From: Melioribacteraceae bacterium
GTDB lineage: Bacteria > Bacteroidota > Ignavibacteria > Ignavibacteriales > Melioribacteraceae
NCBI GenBank assembly: GCA_028282005.1
Contig: JANQIV010000177.1
Coordinates: forward strand, 1-64,000
Reading direction: 5' to 3'
Length of the DNA: 64,000 nt
The notes under the pieces were generated by a model. That model was given only the letters and a program-made list of their open reading frames with translations, was not told the DNA's origin and did no database searches. This document shows, one piece after another, positions 45,823 through 56,496 of this stretch; position 1 is the first letter of the stretch, and the number at the start of each line of letters is the position of its first letter. A program made the translations under genes and the position numbers.

Positions 45823-46098
45823 ATGCCTACTTATGATTACGTTTGTACAGATTGCGGTTATAGATTTGAGGAATTTCAAAAAATGTCTGATGATCCATTG
45901 ACAGATTGTCCTGTTTGTAAAGGTAAGGTAAAAAGATTAATCGGAACAGGATTAAGTCCGATATTTAAAGGATCGGGTTTCTACGAAACTGATTATAAAG
46001 ACTCTAAAAAGAGTTCTGCCTCGAGCAAACAAGAAACAACTACTCCGAAAAAAACTGAAAGTAAAAAAGATAATTCAAAAGAAAAGCCGGCTGCATAA
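45823..46098 (+). CDS. FmdB-type zinc-ribbon regulatory protein
   Basis: 91 residues. MPTYDYVCTDCGYRFEEFQKM, then DCPVCKGKVKRLIG: two CxxC knuckles of an FmdB zinc ribbon, followed by ...PIFKGSGFYETDY, the usual family continuation. The C-terminal 35 residues are a low-complexity Ser/Lys tail. The ATG at 45823 is chosen because the family begins MPxYxYxC; an upstream in-frame TTG would add 11 unrelated residues. Target unknown. Confidence 0.92.
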   Translation: MPTYDYVCTDCGYRFEEFQKMSDDPLTDCPVCKGKVKRLIGTGLSPIFKGSGFYETDYKDSKKSSASSKQETTTPKKTESKKDNSKEKPAA

Positions 46099-46110
46099 AC
46101 CGGCTTTCTT
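46085..46110. terminator. Terminator overlapping the end of the zinc-ribbon gene
   Basis: AGCCGG at 46085-46090 and CCGGCT at 46100-46105 form a stem with a 9-base loop that contains the TAA stop; TTCTTATT follows. On the minus strand the mirror form faces the converging metallopeptidase gene. The last codons of the gene are part of the hairpin. Confidence 0.7.
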
Positions 46111-46111
46111 A

Positions 46112-49100
46112 TTAAAAATCTGTTCCGATAGAAATATAGTACCGCGGTTGCGAGAAACCATCAAAGTTGTATTTCCAAGCAACATCAAACCTTACTAGTG
46201 CGAATAAGAAAAATGTCCTCGCACCAAAACCAGTACCGATCAGCAAATCATCTGTTACTGTATTGCCCTGAGCATCTTTCTTAAAAAATGATAATTCTTT
46301 ATTATCATTCCACGCAGCACCAGCATCAATAAAAGCTGTTCCAATAATATTAGAAAATAAAAGTGGAAGTGGGCCAGTAAGCAAATACCTAATGAACGGC
46401 ATACGCAATTCAAGATTTAGTAATGAATACTTTGTCCCGATTCTTTCAGCATAGTCATAGCCTCTAAGTGGTAAAGCCGGAGTTAAAAATGCGAAGTCGG
46501 ATGCATTTTCAAGTGGAATATTACCTGTCGCGAAAGTTCTGTTTATCCAGTTGTCTGTACCACCAACAAAGAATCTTTGAGGATTACCACCGGCAGAGAA
46601 ACCTCCGGATAATCTGAATACGAATGAATTATCAAACCAGAATCTGTAATATTTTCTATAATCCCAAACAAATGAGTAGAAACTTCTGCCAGGATCGCCA
46701 ATACCAGGGTCACCAAAAACTCTTAACCTGTATCTTTCACCTTCGATTGGTGAATAGTATCCCCACATCGTGTTATCTTTTACAAAGCTCAACGATGGGA
46801 TAACATATGTAATTCTGTCAAGAGGTTCGTTAACATTATCTAAGTTTTCGGATGAAACATTTATTGCGCTTACACTACCTTCAATTCTATGAAAAGTATT
46901 GATGGGTAGACTAGCTGAAAAAACACCACCATAGTTTCTGAATCTAAATAAATTGTCTCTACCATTTCTATTTAAAAATACGAACCGGGCAGTGTGCAGT
47001 GCTTCAATACCAATGTCGATTTTTTTAGGAAGATAATAATATGCTAATCCGTAGTCACTATTTTTCAAATCAACTTGCAGGCTTGTTGTCCCTATTAGTC
47101 TATGGTTACCAAGGACATCTGAAAAGGACAATACTGTAGTACCTAATACTCCATAGACGGTACTGTAACCGGCATTTGCATAAACTAAATCCGGAGTGAA
47201 ATTGATTTTATATTTATTCACAAGATAATTACCATCTTCATCAAGTTTTTGTGCAAATAATTTTTCGCGGGCTAAAACTTGTTTTGTTGAATCTTCTTTT
47301 ATTTCATCTTCATCAATTCCAAATACAAAGTTACTGTAATCTTCCTGTGTAGAAACTGTATCTGAAGAACTGTCTCTAAAAGAACCGGAGAATATTACCA
47401 CATTGTCATCACCTTCATCTTTTTTGGATTCAAAATCAACTACTTCATATTCTTCATCTTCTTTTTCAATTTTTTTGGCATCTTTTGTTAAATCACTTAT
47501 TGCTTTAGCTTCCAATTCATCAAGATTTTCTTTATCAATTTCTAATTCAGCTACAACAGGATTATTTACCTCTTCAATTAAACTTGCCATATATTGTGTA
47601 GGTTCAAGATCGTCAAGTTCAATATCCATTTCAAAAGGGTTATCGATTTGGAAAATGTTGTAACCCAATTTATAAAGAGAAGTAAATACGAGCTTTTTAC
47701 CATCAGCAGATGTTGAAATCTGGCTTACTTCATTTAACGAATTTGTAATCGGCACAGCGTTCATTTCTAAAATTGATTTACCAATGTTTTCACTATCTAA
47801 TTCAAGAGATTTTCTATAAATATTGCTAATGCCATTATAATCAGATGTGAAGAGAATTGCTTTACCATCCGGGGATACAACAGTTGATCGTTCACTGCTC
47901 AATACCCAGTCAGTAATTCTAGTAACTTCTTTTGAATCAGTATTAACCTTATAAATATCTAACTGTGAATAATTATGATCAAAAATGTTGAAGTTTTCAG
48001 GCAAATCTCTTTTATTTACAATATCACCTCTATCCGAAGAGAAAAATAAAGTTTTATTATCAGGCCCCCAGCTCGGATCAACATCTGTAAATAAATCGTC
48101 AGTGACGTTTATTAATTCTTCAGTTTCAAAATTGTAAGTGTAAATATCTCCTTGTACTGAATTATGTGCAGTAAATGCAATTTTAGTTCCGTCTGATGAC
48201 CATGAAACTGATTCAATACCATCAAACTTAAACGGTAATGATTCTGTTTCGTCTTCCTCAGTATCAACAATATAAATTACGTCAAAGCCGTTTTGCTTTC
48301 CGGAAAGAGCCAGTCTTTTATTATCCGGTGCCCAAGTTAGGGAAGGGAATAAAACATTTAATTCTTCAAAGTCATTTGTTCTTCCGCTTTCAACAACTCT
48401 TTTAATTTCTTCGTTGTCATAAATATCCATTACATAAACATCCATGAAAATATTGCGGTCGGAAATAAATGCCAATTTATCACCTTGAGGAGATATTGCC
48501 GGGCTAGTGTTGTAAAAGCCACCTACTTTTTTATTGTTTGTTAACCTCTTTGCATAATCGTCCGGTTCTTCTCTTGTCGCAATTTCGGGCCAGTATTTTT
48601 TCTTTAAATCTTTTTTGAATCTTTCATTTAATTCTTCAATTGATAATCCGATTGTTGCTTTAAGGCCGCCTTCAACTCCGCCAACTCCTTGAACTTTTGC
48701 TAATAATTCTCCTATTTTCTGTTCGCCATAAGTATCAGCAATATATTTGAATAATGCCTGACCACCACGATATGCAAAATAACCACCTAACTGATTGATA
48801 TCTGGCATAAACTCATTTATAATGGCATTTCTAACAAATTGGTCAGAGTTTGTTTCCCAGCCGGATGACAAATATTCAGCCATTCCCTCATGATACCATA
48901 GGGGAAGCTGGATAGTAATTCCTTTAGTCAAAATGTTTTGAATAGTTCCGCCATAGAGCATATCTCTCATAACAGCATGAACAAGTTCGTGATGAATTAC
49001 GTGGCGGTATTTTTGCCAGTTGCCTTCAAAAGGAAAGACAACTCTGTTTTTAAAAGGTTCTGTAAATCCCCCCACACCTTGGCTTAAATAACTGTCTGTG

Positions 49101-49390
49101 GTATTAGTTTCCTGGAAATCATTATGAGAATTGTAAACAACAATTGCTATCCGGTTGTTGATTCTATAATCAAGTTTTTCCTGAATATCCAGTAATGCTT
49201 CTTCACAGGCTATGGCAGCAAATTCGGTTATTTCTTTGGCATCATCGGAAAAGTAAATATCAAAATGCCTAGTTTGAATAAAGTACCAATCATATTCTTT
49301 GAATTGCACTTTATTTTTACCAAACCCTTGTGCATATATATTTGAAACAAAAATGCAAAGTAGCGCGATTATAAAAAAATTCGATTTCAT
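46112..49390 (-). CDS. Metallopeptidase-like / TolB propeller / outer-membrane barrel fusion
   Basis: 1092 residues with a signal peptide (MKSNFFIIALLCIFVSNIYA). Residues 25-270 resemble peptidase MA-type gluzincins: H134-E-L-V-H138 and a downstream LPLWYHE168GMAEY, giving a full zinc site. Residues about 285-600 are PD40/TolB-like blades (SPAISPQGDKLAFISDRN, PSLTWAPDNKRLALSG, VSWSSDGTKIAFTAHN, PSWGPDNKTLFFSSDRGD, VSPDGKAILFTSDYNG). A Glu/Asp-rich linker (about 620-690) leads to a barrel ending YYISIGTDF, with RLRVFGDPG and FFVGGTDNWINR motifs of the surface-antigen/Omp85 class. Probably an outer-membrane protein with a periplasmic protease module. Substrate unknown. Confidence 0.85.
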   Translation of the reverse strand: MKSNFFIIALLCIFVSNIYAQGFGKNKVQFKEYDWYFIQTRHFDIYFSDDAKEITEFAAIACEEALLDIQEKLDYRINNRIAIVVYNSHNDFQETNTTDSYLSQGVGGFTEPFKNRVVFPFEGNWQKYRHVIHHELVHAVMRDMLYGGTIQNILTKGITIQLPLWYHEGMAEYLSSGWETNSDQFVRNAIINEFMPDINQLGGYFAYRGGQALFKYIADTYGEQKIGELLAKVQGVGGVEGGLKATIGLSIEELNERFKKDLKKKYWPEIATREEPDDYAKRLTNNKKVGGFYNTSPAISPQGDKLAFISDRNIFMDVYVMDIYDNEEIKRVVESGRTNDFEELNVLFPSLTWAPDNKRLALSGKQNGFDVIYIVDTEEDETESLPFKFDGIESVSWSSDGTKIAFTAHNSVQGDIYTYNFETEELINVTDDLFTDVDPSWGPDNKTLFFSSDRGDIVNKRDLPENFNIFDHNYSQLDIYKVNTDSKEVTRITDWVLSSERSTVVSPDGKAILFTSDYNGISNIYRKSLELDSENIGKSILEMNAVPITNSLNEVSQISTSADGKKLVFTSLYKLGYNIFQIDNPFEMDIELDDLEPTQYMASLIEEVNNPVVAELEIDKENLDELEAKAISDLTKDAKKIEKEDEEYEVVDFESKKDEGDDNVVIFSGSFRDSSSDTVSTQEDYSNFVFGIDEDEIKEDSTKQVLAREKLFAQKLDEDGNYLVNKYKINFTPDLVYANAGYSTVYGVLGTTVLSFSDVLGNHRLIGTTSLQVDLKNSDYGLAYYYLPKKIDIGIEALHTARFVFLNRNGRDNLFRFRNYGGVFSASLPINTFHRIEGSVSAINVSSENLDNVNEPLDRITYVIPSLSFVKDNTMWGYYSPIEGERYRLRVFGDPGIGDPGRSFYSFVWDYRKYYRFWFDNSFVFRLSGGFSAGGNPQRFFVGGTDNWINRTFATGNIPLENASDFAFLTPALPLRGYDYAERIGTKYSLLNLELRMPFIRYLLTGPLPLLFSNIIGTAFIDAGAAWNDNKELSFFKKDAQGNTVTDDLLIGTGFGARTFFLFALVRFDVAWKYNFDGFSQPRYYISIGTDF

Positions 49391-49424
49391 AGCGTCTTCC
49401 TATTCAATCTATTTATAAATTTAT

Positions 49425-51512
49425 TTAGATAATTTTTAAGTCAATTTCTCTTCGTTCTTCATTTATGCCGATTATCTTAACATTGACTTTGTCGCCAAGT
49501 CTGTATCTTCTTTTGCTAGATTTACCTATAATCGAATAGTTTTTTTCATCAAGCAAATAATAATCGTCATCCATGTCTTTTAGCCTAACTAAACCTTCAG
49601 CTAAGTTCTCACATATTTCGACAAATATTCCGAAATTTGCAATACCAGAAATTATCCCATAGTACTCAAAACCAATTTTGTTTTTCAAAAATTCAATTTG
49701 TTTTAGCTTTACTGAAAGCCTTTCTGCGTTAATCGCATTGCGTTCTCTATTTGATGCATGGTCACAAATATCCGCTAATTCATTGGCTTTGAGCAGACTT
49801 TCTTTCTTTTCTACATAATTGAAAATCAACTTATGTACTATCAGGTCAGGAAACCGTCGGATAGGTGACGTAAAATGAGTGTAAAAATTAAACCCCAAAC
49901 CATAATGTCCGATATTATTGGTTGAATAAATAGCTTTAGCCATTGATCTGATTGCGATCTCGTTTACGAGTGCTTCTTCCTCGGTACCTTGAACCTCTTC
50001 CAATAATTTTTGAAGAACTTTTGGGTTTGTAAAATCAGCTGTTGACTGGTAACCCAATGTTTTTACGAAACCGGAAAATTCATCTATTTTATCTTTGTCT
50101 GGAGTATCGTGTATTCTAAAAAGAAAAGGATTATCCGCTTCGTCTTTATTTTTGTTAATATGAGCAGCAACAATTTGGTTTGCTAAAAGCATTAACTCTT
50201 CAATCAAATTATTGCTTTCTTTAATTTTTTTGATATTAACGCCAACGGGAATCCCGTTTTCATCAAGTTCAAATTTTACTTCCGATGTTATGAAATTTAT
50301 GCTTCCTTTTCTTAATCGTTTTTTCTTAAAAGTTTTTGCTATCGCATTCAGTTTCAAAATCTCGTTACTGTAATCGCCTTTGCCTGTTTCGATTATTTCC
50401 TGTGCTTCATCGTACGTAAAGCGCCGTTTGCTGTTAATAATAGTTTTAACAATGGAGTAGTCCACAAGTTTCCCACGGGGGGTAATTTCTACCATAACTG
50501 AATATGTGAGTCTGTCTTTATTGGGCACTAATGAACAGATGTTATTTGATAATCGTTCCGGAAGCATCGGGATTACTTTCCCAACAAAGTAAACACTGGT
50601 TGCTCTATTCAAAGCTTCTGCATAAAGAGCTGAGTTTAAGTCGACATAGTGACTAACATCCGCAATATGAATTCCAAGCTTATAATTCCCATTATTCAAG
50701 AAGTCTATTGATACCGCGTCATCAAAATCTTTAGCATCTTCAGGATCAATTGTGAAGACAACTTTTTTTCGTAAATCTAATCTTTTTCTGATTTCTGAGG
50801 GGGAGATTACATCAGATATTTCTTCTGTTTCTTTAATTATATTTTTAGGGAATGCGTATGGCAAATTAAATTCACGGGCTAGTGCAGAAATTTCTGCATC
50901 ATAGCTCCCGGCTTTTCCGAGTATCTCTTTTATTTTTCCCTCGGGATTTAATAAGTTGTTTGTCCACTCAACTTCTGAGACAACAACTTTATCACCGTTC
51001 ACAGCTCCATTTAGATTATCAGCTGCAATGTAAAAGTCCCTGTGAATTTTATTATCATCGGGTTGAACAAAATAAAATGATTTTGATTTGCTAAGCACAC
51101 CAACATATTCTTTGCGAGCTCTGTTAACTACATTTACTATTTGTCCCTCTAAATTTTTGCCTCTTTTGCTGGCAAGAATTATTACTTCAACTGTATCATT
51201 ATTGAAAGCAGTGGATAAATATTTTTCGGGAATAAATATATCTTTTCCTTTTTTATCTTCTAGAGTAACGAATCCGAAGTTTCCGTTTTCAACAATTGAC
51301 AATTTGCCAACAAGTTCAGAAGCTTTTTTAGTTATAAGTTTAAATCTTTTTCCAGTCTTCTCTAAATACCCTTCTTCAGAAAGTGTGTGTAGTACTTCTT
51401 TTAACTTTGCGTATTCGTGAGGTTCAGTAAAGTTTAATTTTTTTGAAAGCTCTTTAGCTTTAATCCTTAGGGAAGGACGTTTTTTAAAATATGCTTTGAT
51501 TTCTTTTTTCAT
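49425..51512 (-). CDS. rnr: Ribonuclease R (RNB family exoribonuclease)
   Basis: 695 residues. A helix-turn-helix start, cold-shock domains (GNFGFVTLEDKKGKDIFIP), then the RNB catalytic domain with RKKVVFTIDPEDAKDFDDAVSID (metal-binding aspartates), LGIHIADVSHYV and FTSPIRRFPDLIVHKLI, and a C-terminal S1 domain (GIISGIANFGIFVEICENLAEGLVRL). It degrades structured RNA 3' to 5'. Its ATG shares a base with the tamB stop, so the two are translationally coupled. Confidence 0.96.
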   Translation of the reverse strand: MKKEIKAYFKKRPSLRIKAKELSKKLNFTEPHEYAKLKEVLHTLSEEGYLEKTGKRFKLITKKASELVGKLSIVENGNFGFVTLEDKKGKDIFIPEKYLSTAFNNDTVEVIILASKRGKNLEGQIVNVVNRARKEYVGVLSKSKSFYFVQPDDNKIHRDFYIAADNLNGAVNGDKVVVSEVEWTNNLLNPEGKIKEILGKAGSYDAEISALAREFNLPYAFPKNIIKETEEISDVISPSEIRKRLDLRKKVVFTIDPEDAKDFDDAVSIDFLNNGNYKLGIHIADVSHYVDLNSALYAEALNRATSVYFVGKVIPMLPERLSNNICSLVPNKDRLTYSVMVEITPRGKLVDYSIVKTIINSKRRFTYDEAQEIIETGKGDYSNEILKLNAIAKTFKKKRLRKGSINFITSEVKFELDENGIPVGVNIKKIKESNNLIEELMLLANQIVAAHINKNKDEADNPFLFRIHDTPDKDKIDEFSGFVKTLGYQSTADFTNPKVLQKLLEEVQGTEEEALVNEIAIRSMAKAIYSTNNIGHYGLGFNFYTHFTSPIRRFPDLIVHKLIFNYVEKKESLLKANELADICDHASNRERNAINAERLSVKLKQIEFLKNKIGFEYYGIISGIANFGIFVEICENLAEGLVRLKDMDDDYYLLDEKNYSIIGKSSKRRYRLGDKVNVKIIGINEERREIDLKII

Positions 51513-54500
51513 TAAAACTCTATTTTGTATTTAATGCCGAACTCTTGAATTTTATTTTCAGTACTGGTAGTTGATTGTACAACCGGATCTTTATTTTCGA
51601 ATTTCAAAATGAGATTCGGGTTTACGGAATATTCAAATCTAAACCCAGCTTGGTTAATACTGTCGAATACTTCTTGTGCTCCTTCAATTATATATCTCAC
51701 ATTTGCAATTCTACCTGCTACTCTGAAGTTGTATTGACCACTTTTTGTTTGGCTTAATCTTACATCGTTTATAAAATCTCCAATTACATTTTTAGCAAAA
51801 TCAGAAATCACCGGACTTAAAATAGAATAGGCAGTATTTCCTGCGAATTCGCCAGCAACATTTTGTCTATCTTCGTTTGTTAGATTTGCATCATCTCTAA
51901 ATTTATTCATAAGTATAAATGTGAAAGCATCAGCAGCATCATATTTAGTACTGGCAACATTATTATCAATATTCTGACTACCCACATAAATTGTGAATAT
52001 ATCCTCATCAGAAGATAAATTTGCCCCGAGATTATCCAATAAACTACTGATATTCATTTTTACGGCAACATCATCATTAATAGGTTCATCGTAATAGCTA
52101 GTGTAAGTTCCAATTACATCTATGTAAGGATTAATTAGATCAGATTCAAATCTTAATGAACCGCTTGCTTCAAAAGATTTAAAGAATTCCAGTCGAGATC
52201 CATCAAGTAAATCAAACTGGCCTTGGGCTCTTGTTACTCCATCAAGCTTTTCATATTTAATGCTGCCCTCAGCATCTACAAATAGTTTTTGATTAAATGC
52301 CTGTGATAGTATGAAAATAATTTGAGCTCTTTCTTCTATTTCAATATCTAAATCATAATTAATTAATGAAGTTGCCCGGACTTGCTCTTCATTGTCCTCT
52401 TGTACATTTCTGAGATTCTCCAGAACAAGCCTCTTAAATTTTTCACTCTCTTTATCAATTTTTGTAGAATCAATTAAATAGACATATACAAAATCCTGGT
52501 CGTATTGTATTGCTGCTTCCTGACCCGTAACATATGTTAAGTTAGTTTGTTTTAGCAGTACTTTCCCGGATAATTCAGATTCATTATTTGCATATCTGAA
52601 TTTTAGATTTCCGTCAGATCCAATTAGCAAATCACCATAAAATTTAGGGCTCACCGCTTGTGATCTTTTTCCTAAAACAGCTAAATCTCCGTTGATATCA
52701 ATATCAATTTCCTTTAATTCTAATCCTTGGAAGTTGATTATCCCGCTACCATTTAGTGTGCCATTGTAATTTGTACCACCGGAATTAGTTAGCATTAGAG
52801 AATCCACGAAAATATTATTATCCTCAAAAAGAATTTTTGCACTGGCAGAATAATCAAGATTATTGTCGTCAAATCTAAAATTGGAATTGTCAAGACGCAG
52901 AATACCGTTAACATTTATATCTTCAACATCACCGCCAATTTTAAAGTTTGACGATAAAATTCCTCGTTGGTTTGTAACGTATGGAATCGTATTACCAAGT
53001 GTGGAAACATCAAAATTATCTGAATTAACTTGAATATCTATTTCTTTATTTTTTACAATTCTAGTGTCTTGGGTAACATAACTCAAATTATAAGGCACAA
53101 TCCCGTTGATGGTTAGTTGTGGTGAAGTTGTTTCATCATTTGTATTCAACAATTTTATGTCAGTGTTGATGGTTTTATCAGCATAGTTAAAGTATGCTTC
53201 AAGATAACCGAACTCAGAATTTGCCAGTTTAATTTCATTTACATCGACAACTAAGTTTATTTGTGGGGAGGATAAATTACCAAAGCTATTCAATGTCATA
53301 TTAAGATTTGCATCAAATAATTCATCATCAAAGTCCAGTAAATATTCCCCGATAATTTTGCTTGAAATATTTTGAACAACTAATTCATAATTATGTGTAT
53401 TATCGTTATAAACGGAACCGGTAAAATTAAGAGTTGAATTTCCACTAGTAAGCAAAAAGTTATCTACAGTAAATTGATTTTTTGAAACTAGAAGTTTCCA
53501 CTTTTCATCATTTTCCCATGTTATATGTTCATATTCCAGAGTTACTCTATCAACAATTATTTCTCTAAACCGCTCTTTAATTTCGATATTGCCTTCAAAT
53601 TCAGCAAATACCTCATCTTCAATATCAGCAGATACATTGTAAATCAATTTGTTTTGATTAAATGTAAAGTCGGCAAGTATATTGTCGATATCCACACCAG
53701 AATAAAAACGTTTACCGGTTATTGATAAAAGTCCGAATAAATTATCGAAAGAAAGGGAATGGTTGTCCCGGTTAAAATTAAAATCTGCTTCAAGATCAGA
53801 AATATAAAAAATGTTAAGTGAATCTATATAAATAAAGTAATCTATAAATGTATTTAAGAATATTGAAAAATCGTTTGAATTATTTTTTACAATTCCTTCA
53901 CCGCTCCCTTCAATGTCTAGTTTCTCTGCACCGGTAATTATTGAAATCAATTCAAAATCTTTGAATTCGTAGTCAAAGGTAAACTCAAGATTGCTATTAA
54001 TTATATCGGGCAAAACCGGATCAGAAAAATCAACAGTGGTTGTATCTGTTAACAGGAATAACGGATTTAAGTCTTGTGCTTTATCAATAAAAACATTTGA
54101 AATAGTTTTAGCTTCGTAACTGAGTAGATCAATCGCGGTTTCTAATGAGAATTCTCCTTCAATGTTAAAGTCGAGGAAATCAGAAATAAGATTAAAACTT
54201 CTCAATTTGTCATCTAGAGATAGTTTTAATTCTAACGAAGTTTCATCAATAAACTCGCTGTTGTATTCTGAAGAATCTAATTCAACAACAAAATTACTTG
54301 TCATTGAATCTATTTCAAGGTTTTCTCCAGAAATATCGAACACAAAATTCAGACTAGAATTGTAAGTAGAATCAAAAAGAAATGTTTCGAGATTTAAGTT
54401 TACAACATCACCAAACAATTTATATTGCGGATTTTTTTCATTAGTAAAATCAAGGTTTGCAGAAATACTCGATGAGGCTCCATTAACAAGTCCAGCTAAG

Positions 54501-56020
54501 TCCAGATTGATATCTCTTGCATTACCGGATGCTTTCACATCAATTGAATCGATAGAATAATTATTGAATATAGAATTGTAAACTTCAACCTCAAGATCTG
54601 CCTGAAGAGTTGTGGGTTCAACTCCTTTTCCTTTAATAAATCCATGCGAATTTATTCTTGAATCAATACCTATTATTTCGTTGACATTTGCATTTTCAGT
54701 CGTGAATTCCAAATCATATTCCATCGGTTCAACATCTACATTCATAAAACCTGAGCATGTAATTTTGCCAAGCGGTAAAGTAGCGGATAATTCTGTATTA
54801 AATTTTGTTGGTTCACCCCAATAATGAATATTCACATCTGAGATAAATAAATCCTCATAGTTTGGGATGTTTAGTGCAGGCATTAATTCAGTTACTGTTT
54901 TATAATCTGCAATTGATTCTTTAATAAAAACATCTAGGTAAAGAAAATTCGGAGTATGCAGCTTTTGTAACTTTCCGTATGCATTAATATTTGTTTGATT
55001 ATAGTTAACAATTAATTCATTAATATTGATGTCGCCAAATGTTCCATCGGCAGATAAATAAATTGAAGGAACACCTTTCAAAAAATCAATTTCGGTAATA
55101 AAAGCGCTGAGATCATCAAAAAATATTGCGTTTGATTCGAGTTCAAGCTGCAGAGGATAATCTTTGAAATTTTCTAATTTGATATCGCCAAATAAATTCA
55201 ACTCGTCGAGTCTTGCTGATAGATTTATATCAGTATTATTTGTAAGTAACACTAAGTTTTTTACTTCTGAAAAATTTGGGTTGATAAAAAACTCACCCTT
55301 CAATTCATTCAAAGCAAAGTTTTCAACATTTGGTGAAAAGCTGAGTTTTTCAATATCAATATGAAAATCATTACTTGCTAAGTCTGCTGTTAAATTGCAT
55401 GATAAGTAAAGGCTGTCAACAACAAGATTGCCAAAGTCAATTTGATTTGAGATAGAATTATTATTAAGGTTGGCAAAAGTCTTTCGCACAAACCTAATGT
55501 TTTTAAGATCAAGATCGTTTACATCTATTACATAAGGAAATGGCTCACTGCTTGCCTGCGTGCTGACAGAATCATCAACTTGAATTTCACTTGGCTGCGA
55601 AGTTGTATCTGTTTTCATAAAGTTGGAATAATTCCACGACAAATCTTCGTTTTGGATCAATTCAATTGCTACGTCTTGCAGCTCAATTTTTCTAAAATAG
55701 ATTTTGCCGAGCAGCAATTGTAAAGGACTGGTTTTTATAACAATTTTTTTTGCATAAAAAGGAATGTAGTTTTGGGTAAATGAAACTCCTCTTAGAAATA
55801 GGGAAGTGAAGATAGTGCCATTGATATTATCAACGTAAAATTTCCCATTTAAATTTGAGTTTGCCTGTTCAACTATTTTATCTTTCAGATATTCTCTAAA
55901 AGTAGATGTCTGTGAAAAACCAAAAAGAACAACAAACAAAAGGACGAACGCCATCACTAAATATCCAAGAAAGTTGAATACTCTATGGAGCAATCCTATT
56001 TTGTTTTTTTTTTCTTTCAA
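51512..56020 (-). CDS. tamB: TamB/DUF490 family translocation and assembly protein
   Basis: 1502 residues. One N-terminal anchor helix (FLGYLVMAFVLLFVVLFGF), followed by FYVDNINGTIFTSLFLRGVSF and over 1200 residues of repetitive beta-strand AsmA/TamB structure, a lipid-conducting groove spanning the periplasm. The C-terminal DUF490 domain is seen in YDLDIEIEERAQIIFILSQAFNQKLFVDAEGSI and the barrel-like end NLILKFENKDP...FGIKYKIEF. The start is TTG, overlapping the rfaE2 stop (TTGA); no ATG is available nearby. It sits in an envelope operon, in line with a role in outer-membrane lipid or protein assembly. Confidence 0.92.
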   Translation of the reverse strand: MKEKKNKIGLLHRVFNFLGYLVMAFVLLFVVLFGFSQTSTFREYLKDKIVEQANSNLNGKFYVDNINGTIFTSLFLRGVSFTQNYIPFYAKKIVIKTSPLQLLLGKIYFRKIELQDVAIELIQNEDLSWNYSNFMKTDTTSQPSEIQVDDSVSTQASSEPFPYVIDVNDLDLKNIRFVRKTFANLNNNSISNQIDFGNLVVDSLYLSCNLTADLASNDFHIDIEKLSFSPNVENFALNELKGEFFINPNFSEVKNLVLLTNNTDINLSARLDELNLFGDIKLENFKDYPLQLELESNAIFFDDLSAFITEIDFLKGVPSIYLSADGTFGDININELIVNYNQTNINAYGKLQKLHTPNFLYLDVFIKESIADYKTVTELMPALNIPNYEDLFISDVNIHYWGEPTKFNTELSATLPLGKITCSGFMNVDVEPMEYDLEFTTENANVNEIIGIDSRINSHGFIKGKGVEPTTLQADLEVEVYNSIFNNYSIDSIDVKASGNARDINLDLAGLVNGASSSISANLDFTNEKNPQYKLFGDVVNLNLETFLFDSTYNSSLNFVFDISGENLEIDSMTSNFVVELDSSEYNSEFIDETSLELKLSLDDKLRSFNLISDFLDFNIEGEFSLETAIDLLSYEAKTISNVFIDKAQDLNPLFLLTDTTTVDFSDPVLPDIINSNLEFTFDYEFKDFELISIITGAEKLDIEGSGEGIVKNNSNDFSIFLNTFIDYFIYIDSLNIFYISDLEADFNFNRDNHSLSFDNLFGLLSITGKRFYSGVDIDNILADFTFNQNKLIYNVSADIEDEVFAEFEGNIEIKERFREIIVDRVTLEYEHITWENDEKWKLLVSKNQFTVDNFLLTSGNSTLNFTGSVYNDNTHNYELVVQNISSKIIGEYLLDFDDELFDANLNMTLNSFGNLSSPQINLVVDVNEIKLANSEFGYLEAYFNYADKTINTDIKLLNTNDETTSPQLTINGIVPYNLSYVTQDTRIVKNKEIDIQVNSDNFDVSTLGNTIPYVTNQRGILSSNFKIGGDVEDINVNGILRLDNSNFRFDDNNLDYSASAKILFEDNNIFVDSLMLTNSGGTNYNGTLNGSGIINFQGLELKEIDIDINGDLAVLGKRSQAVSPKFYGDLLIGSDGNLKFRYANNESELSGKVLLKQTNLTYVTGQEAAIQYDQDFVYVYLIDSTKIDKESEKFKRLVLENLRNVQEDNEEQVRATSLINYDLDIEIEERAQIIFILSQAFNQKLFVDAEGSIKYEKLDGVTRAQGQFDLLDGSRLEFFKSFEASGSLRFESDLINPYIDVIGTYTSYYDEPINDDVAVKMNISSLLDNLGANLSSDEDIFTIYVGSQNIDNNVASTKYDAADAFTFILMNKFRDDANLTNEDRQNVAGEFAGNTAYSILSPVISDFAKNVIGDFINDVRLSQTKSGQYNFRVAGRIANVRYIIEGAQEVFDSINQAGFRFEYSVNPNLILKFENKDPVVQSTTSTENKIQEFGIKYKIEF

Positions 56021-56496
56021 TTTTTATATCTATCTAGAATAGTATCTATTATTTTACTTGTTGATAATTGTGAAACAAATTCAATACGCTCAACTTTCCC
56101 GCCAGCTTCTTCAACTTCTTTACGCCCAACTATCTTGTCAAGTTCCCAATCAGCGCCTTTAACCAGCACGTCAGGTAAAAGAGCTTTAATCAAATTATCA
56201 GGAGTATCATCGTCAAAAAGTACAACGTAATCTACAGCCTTTAAATTAGACATTAAAAAAGCACGGTCTATTTCATTAATGATCGGTCTTTTTTCACCTT
56301 TAATGCTTTGTACTGATTTATCGGAGTTCAGACCAATGATTAAAATATCACCAAAAGACTTTGCTTTGTTCAAATAATCTACATGGCCTGAATGAAGAAT
56401 GTCAAAACAACCGTTTGTAAAAACCACGGTTTTATTTTCTTCTTTTAAATTTTTTCTTATGGATAATATTTCTTCTAAAGAGTTTGGTTTTATCAT
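56017..56496 (-). CDS. rfaE2: D-glycero-beta-D-manno-heptose 1-phosphate adenylyltransferase
   Basis: 159-residue nucleotidyltransferase: VFTNGCFDILHSGHVDYLNKAKSFGDILIIGLNSDKSVQSIKGEKRPI, with the HxGH ATP-binding motif, and VLVKGADWELDKIVGRKEVEEAGGKV. It makes ADP-heptose for the LPS inner core. It is separate from the kinase gene, unlike the fused HldE of Escherichia coli. It overlaps tamB by 4 bases. Confidence 0.96.
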   Translation of the reverse strand: MIKPNSLEEILSIRKNLKEENKTVVFTNGCFDILHSGHVDYLNKAKSFGDILIIGLNSDKSVQSIKGEKRPIINEIDRAFLMSNLKAVDYVVLFDDDTPDNLIKALLPDVLVKGADWELDKIVGRKEVEEAGGKVERIEFVSQLSTSKIIDTILDRYKN

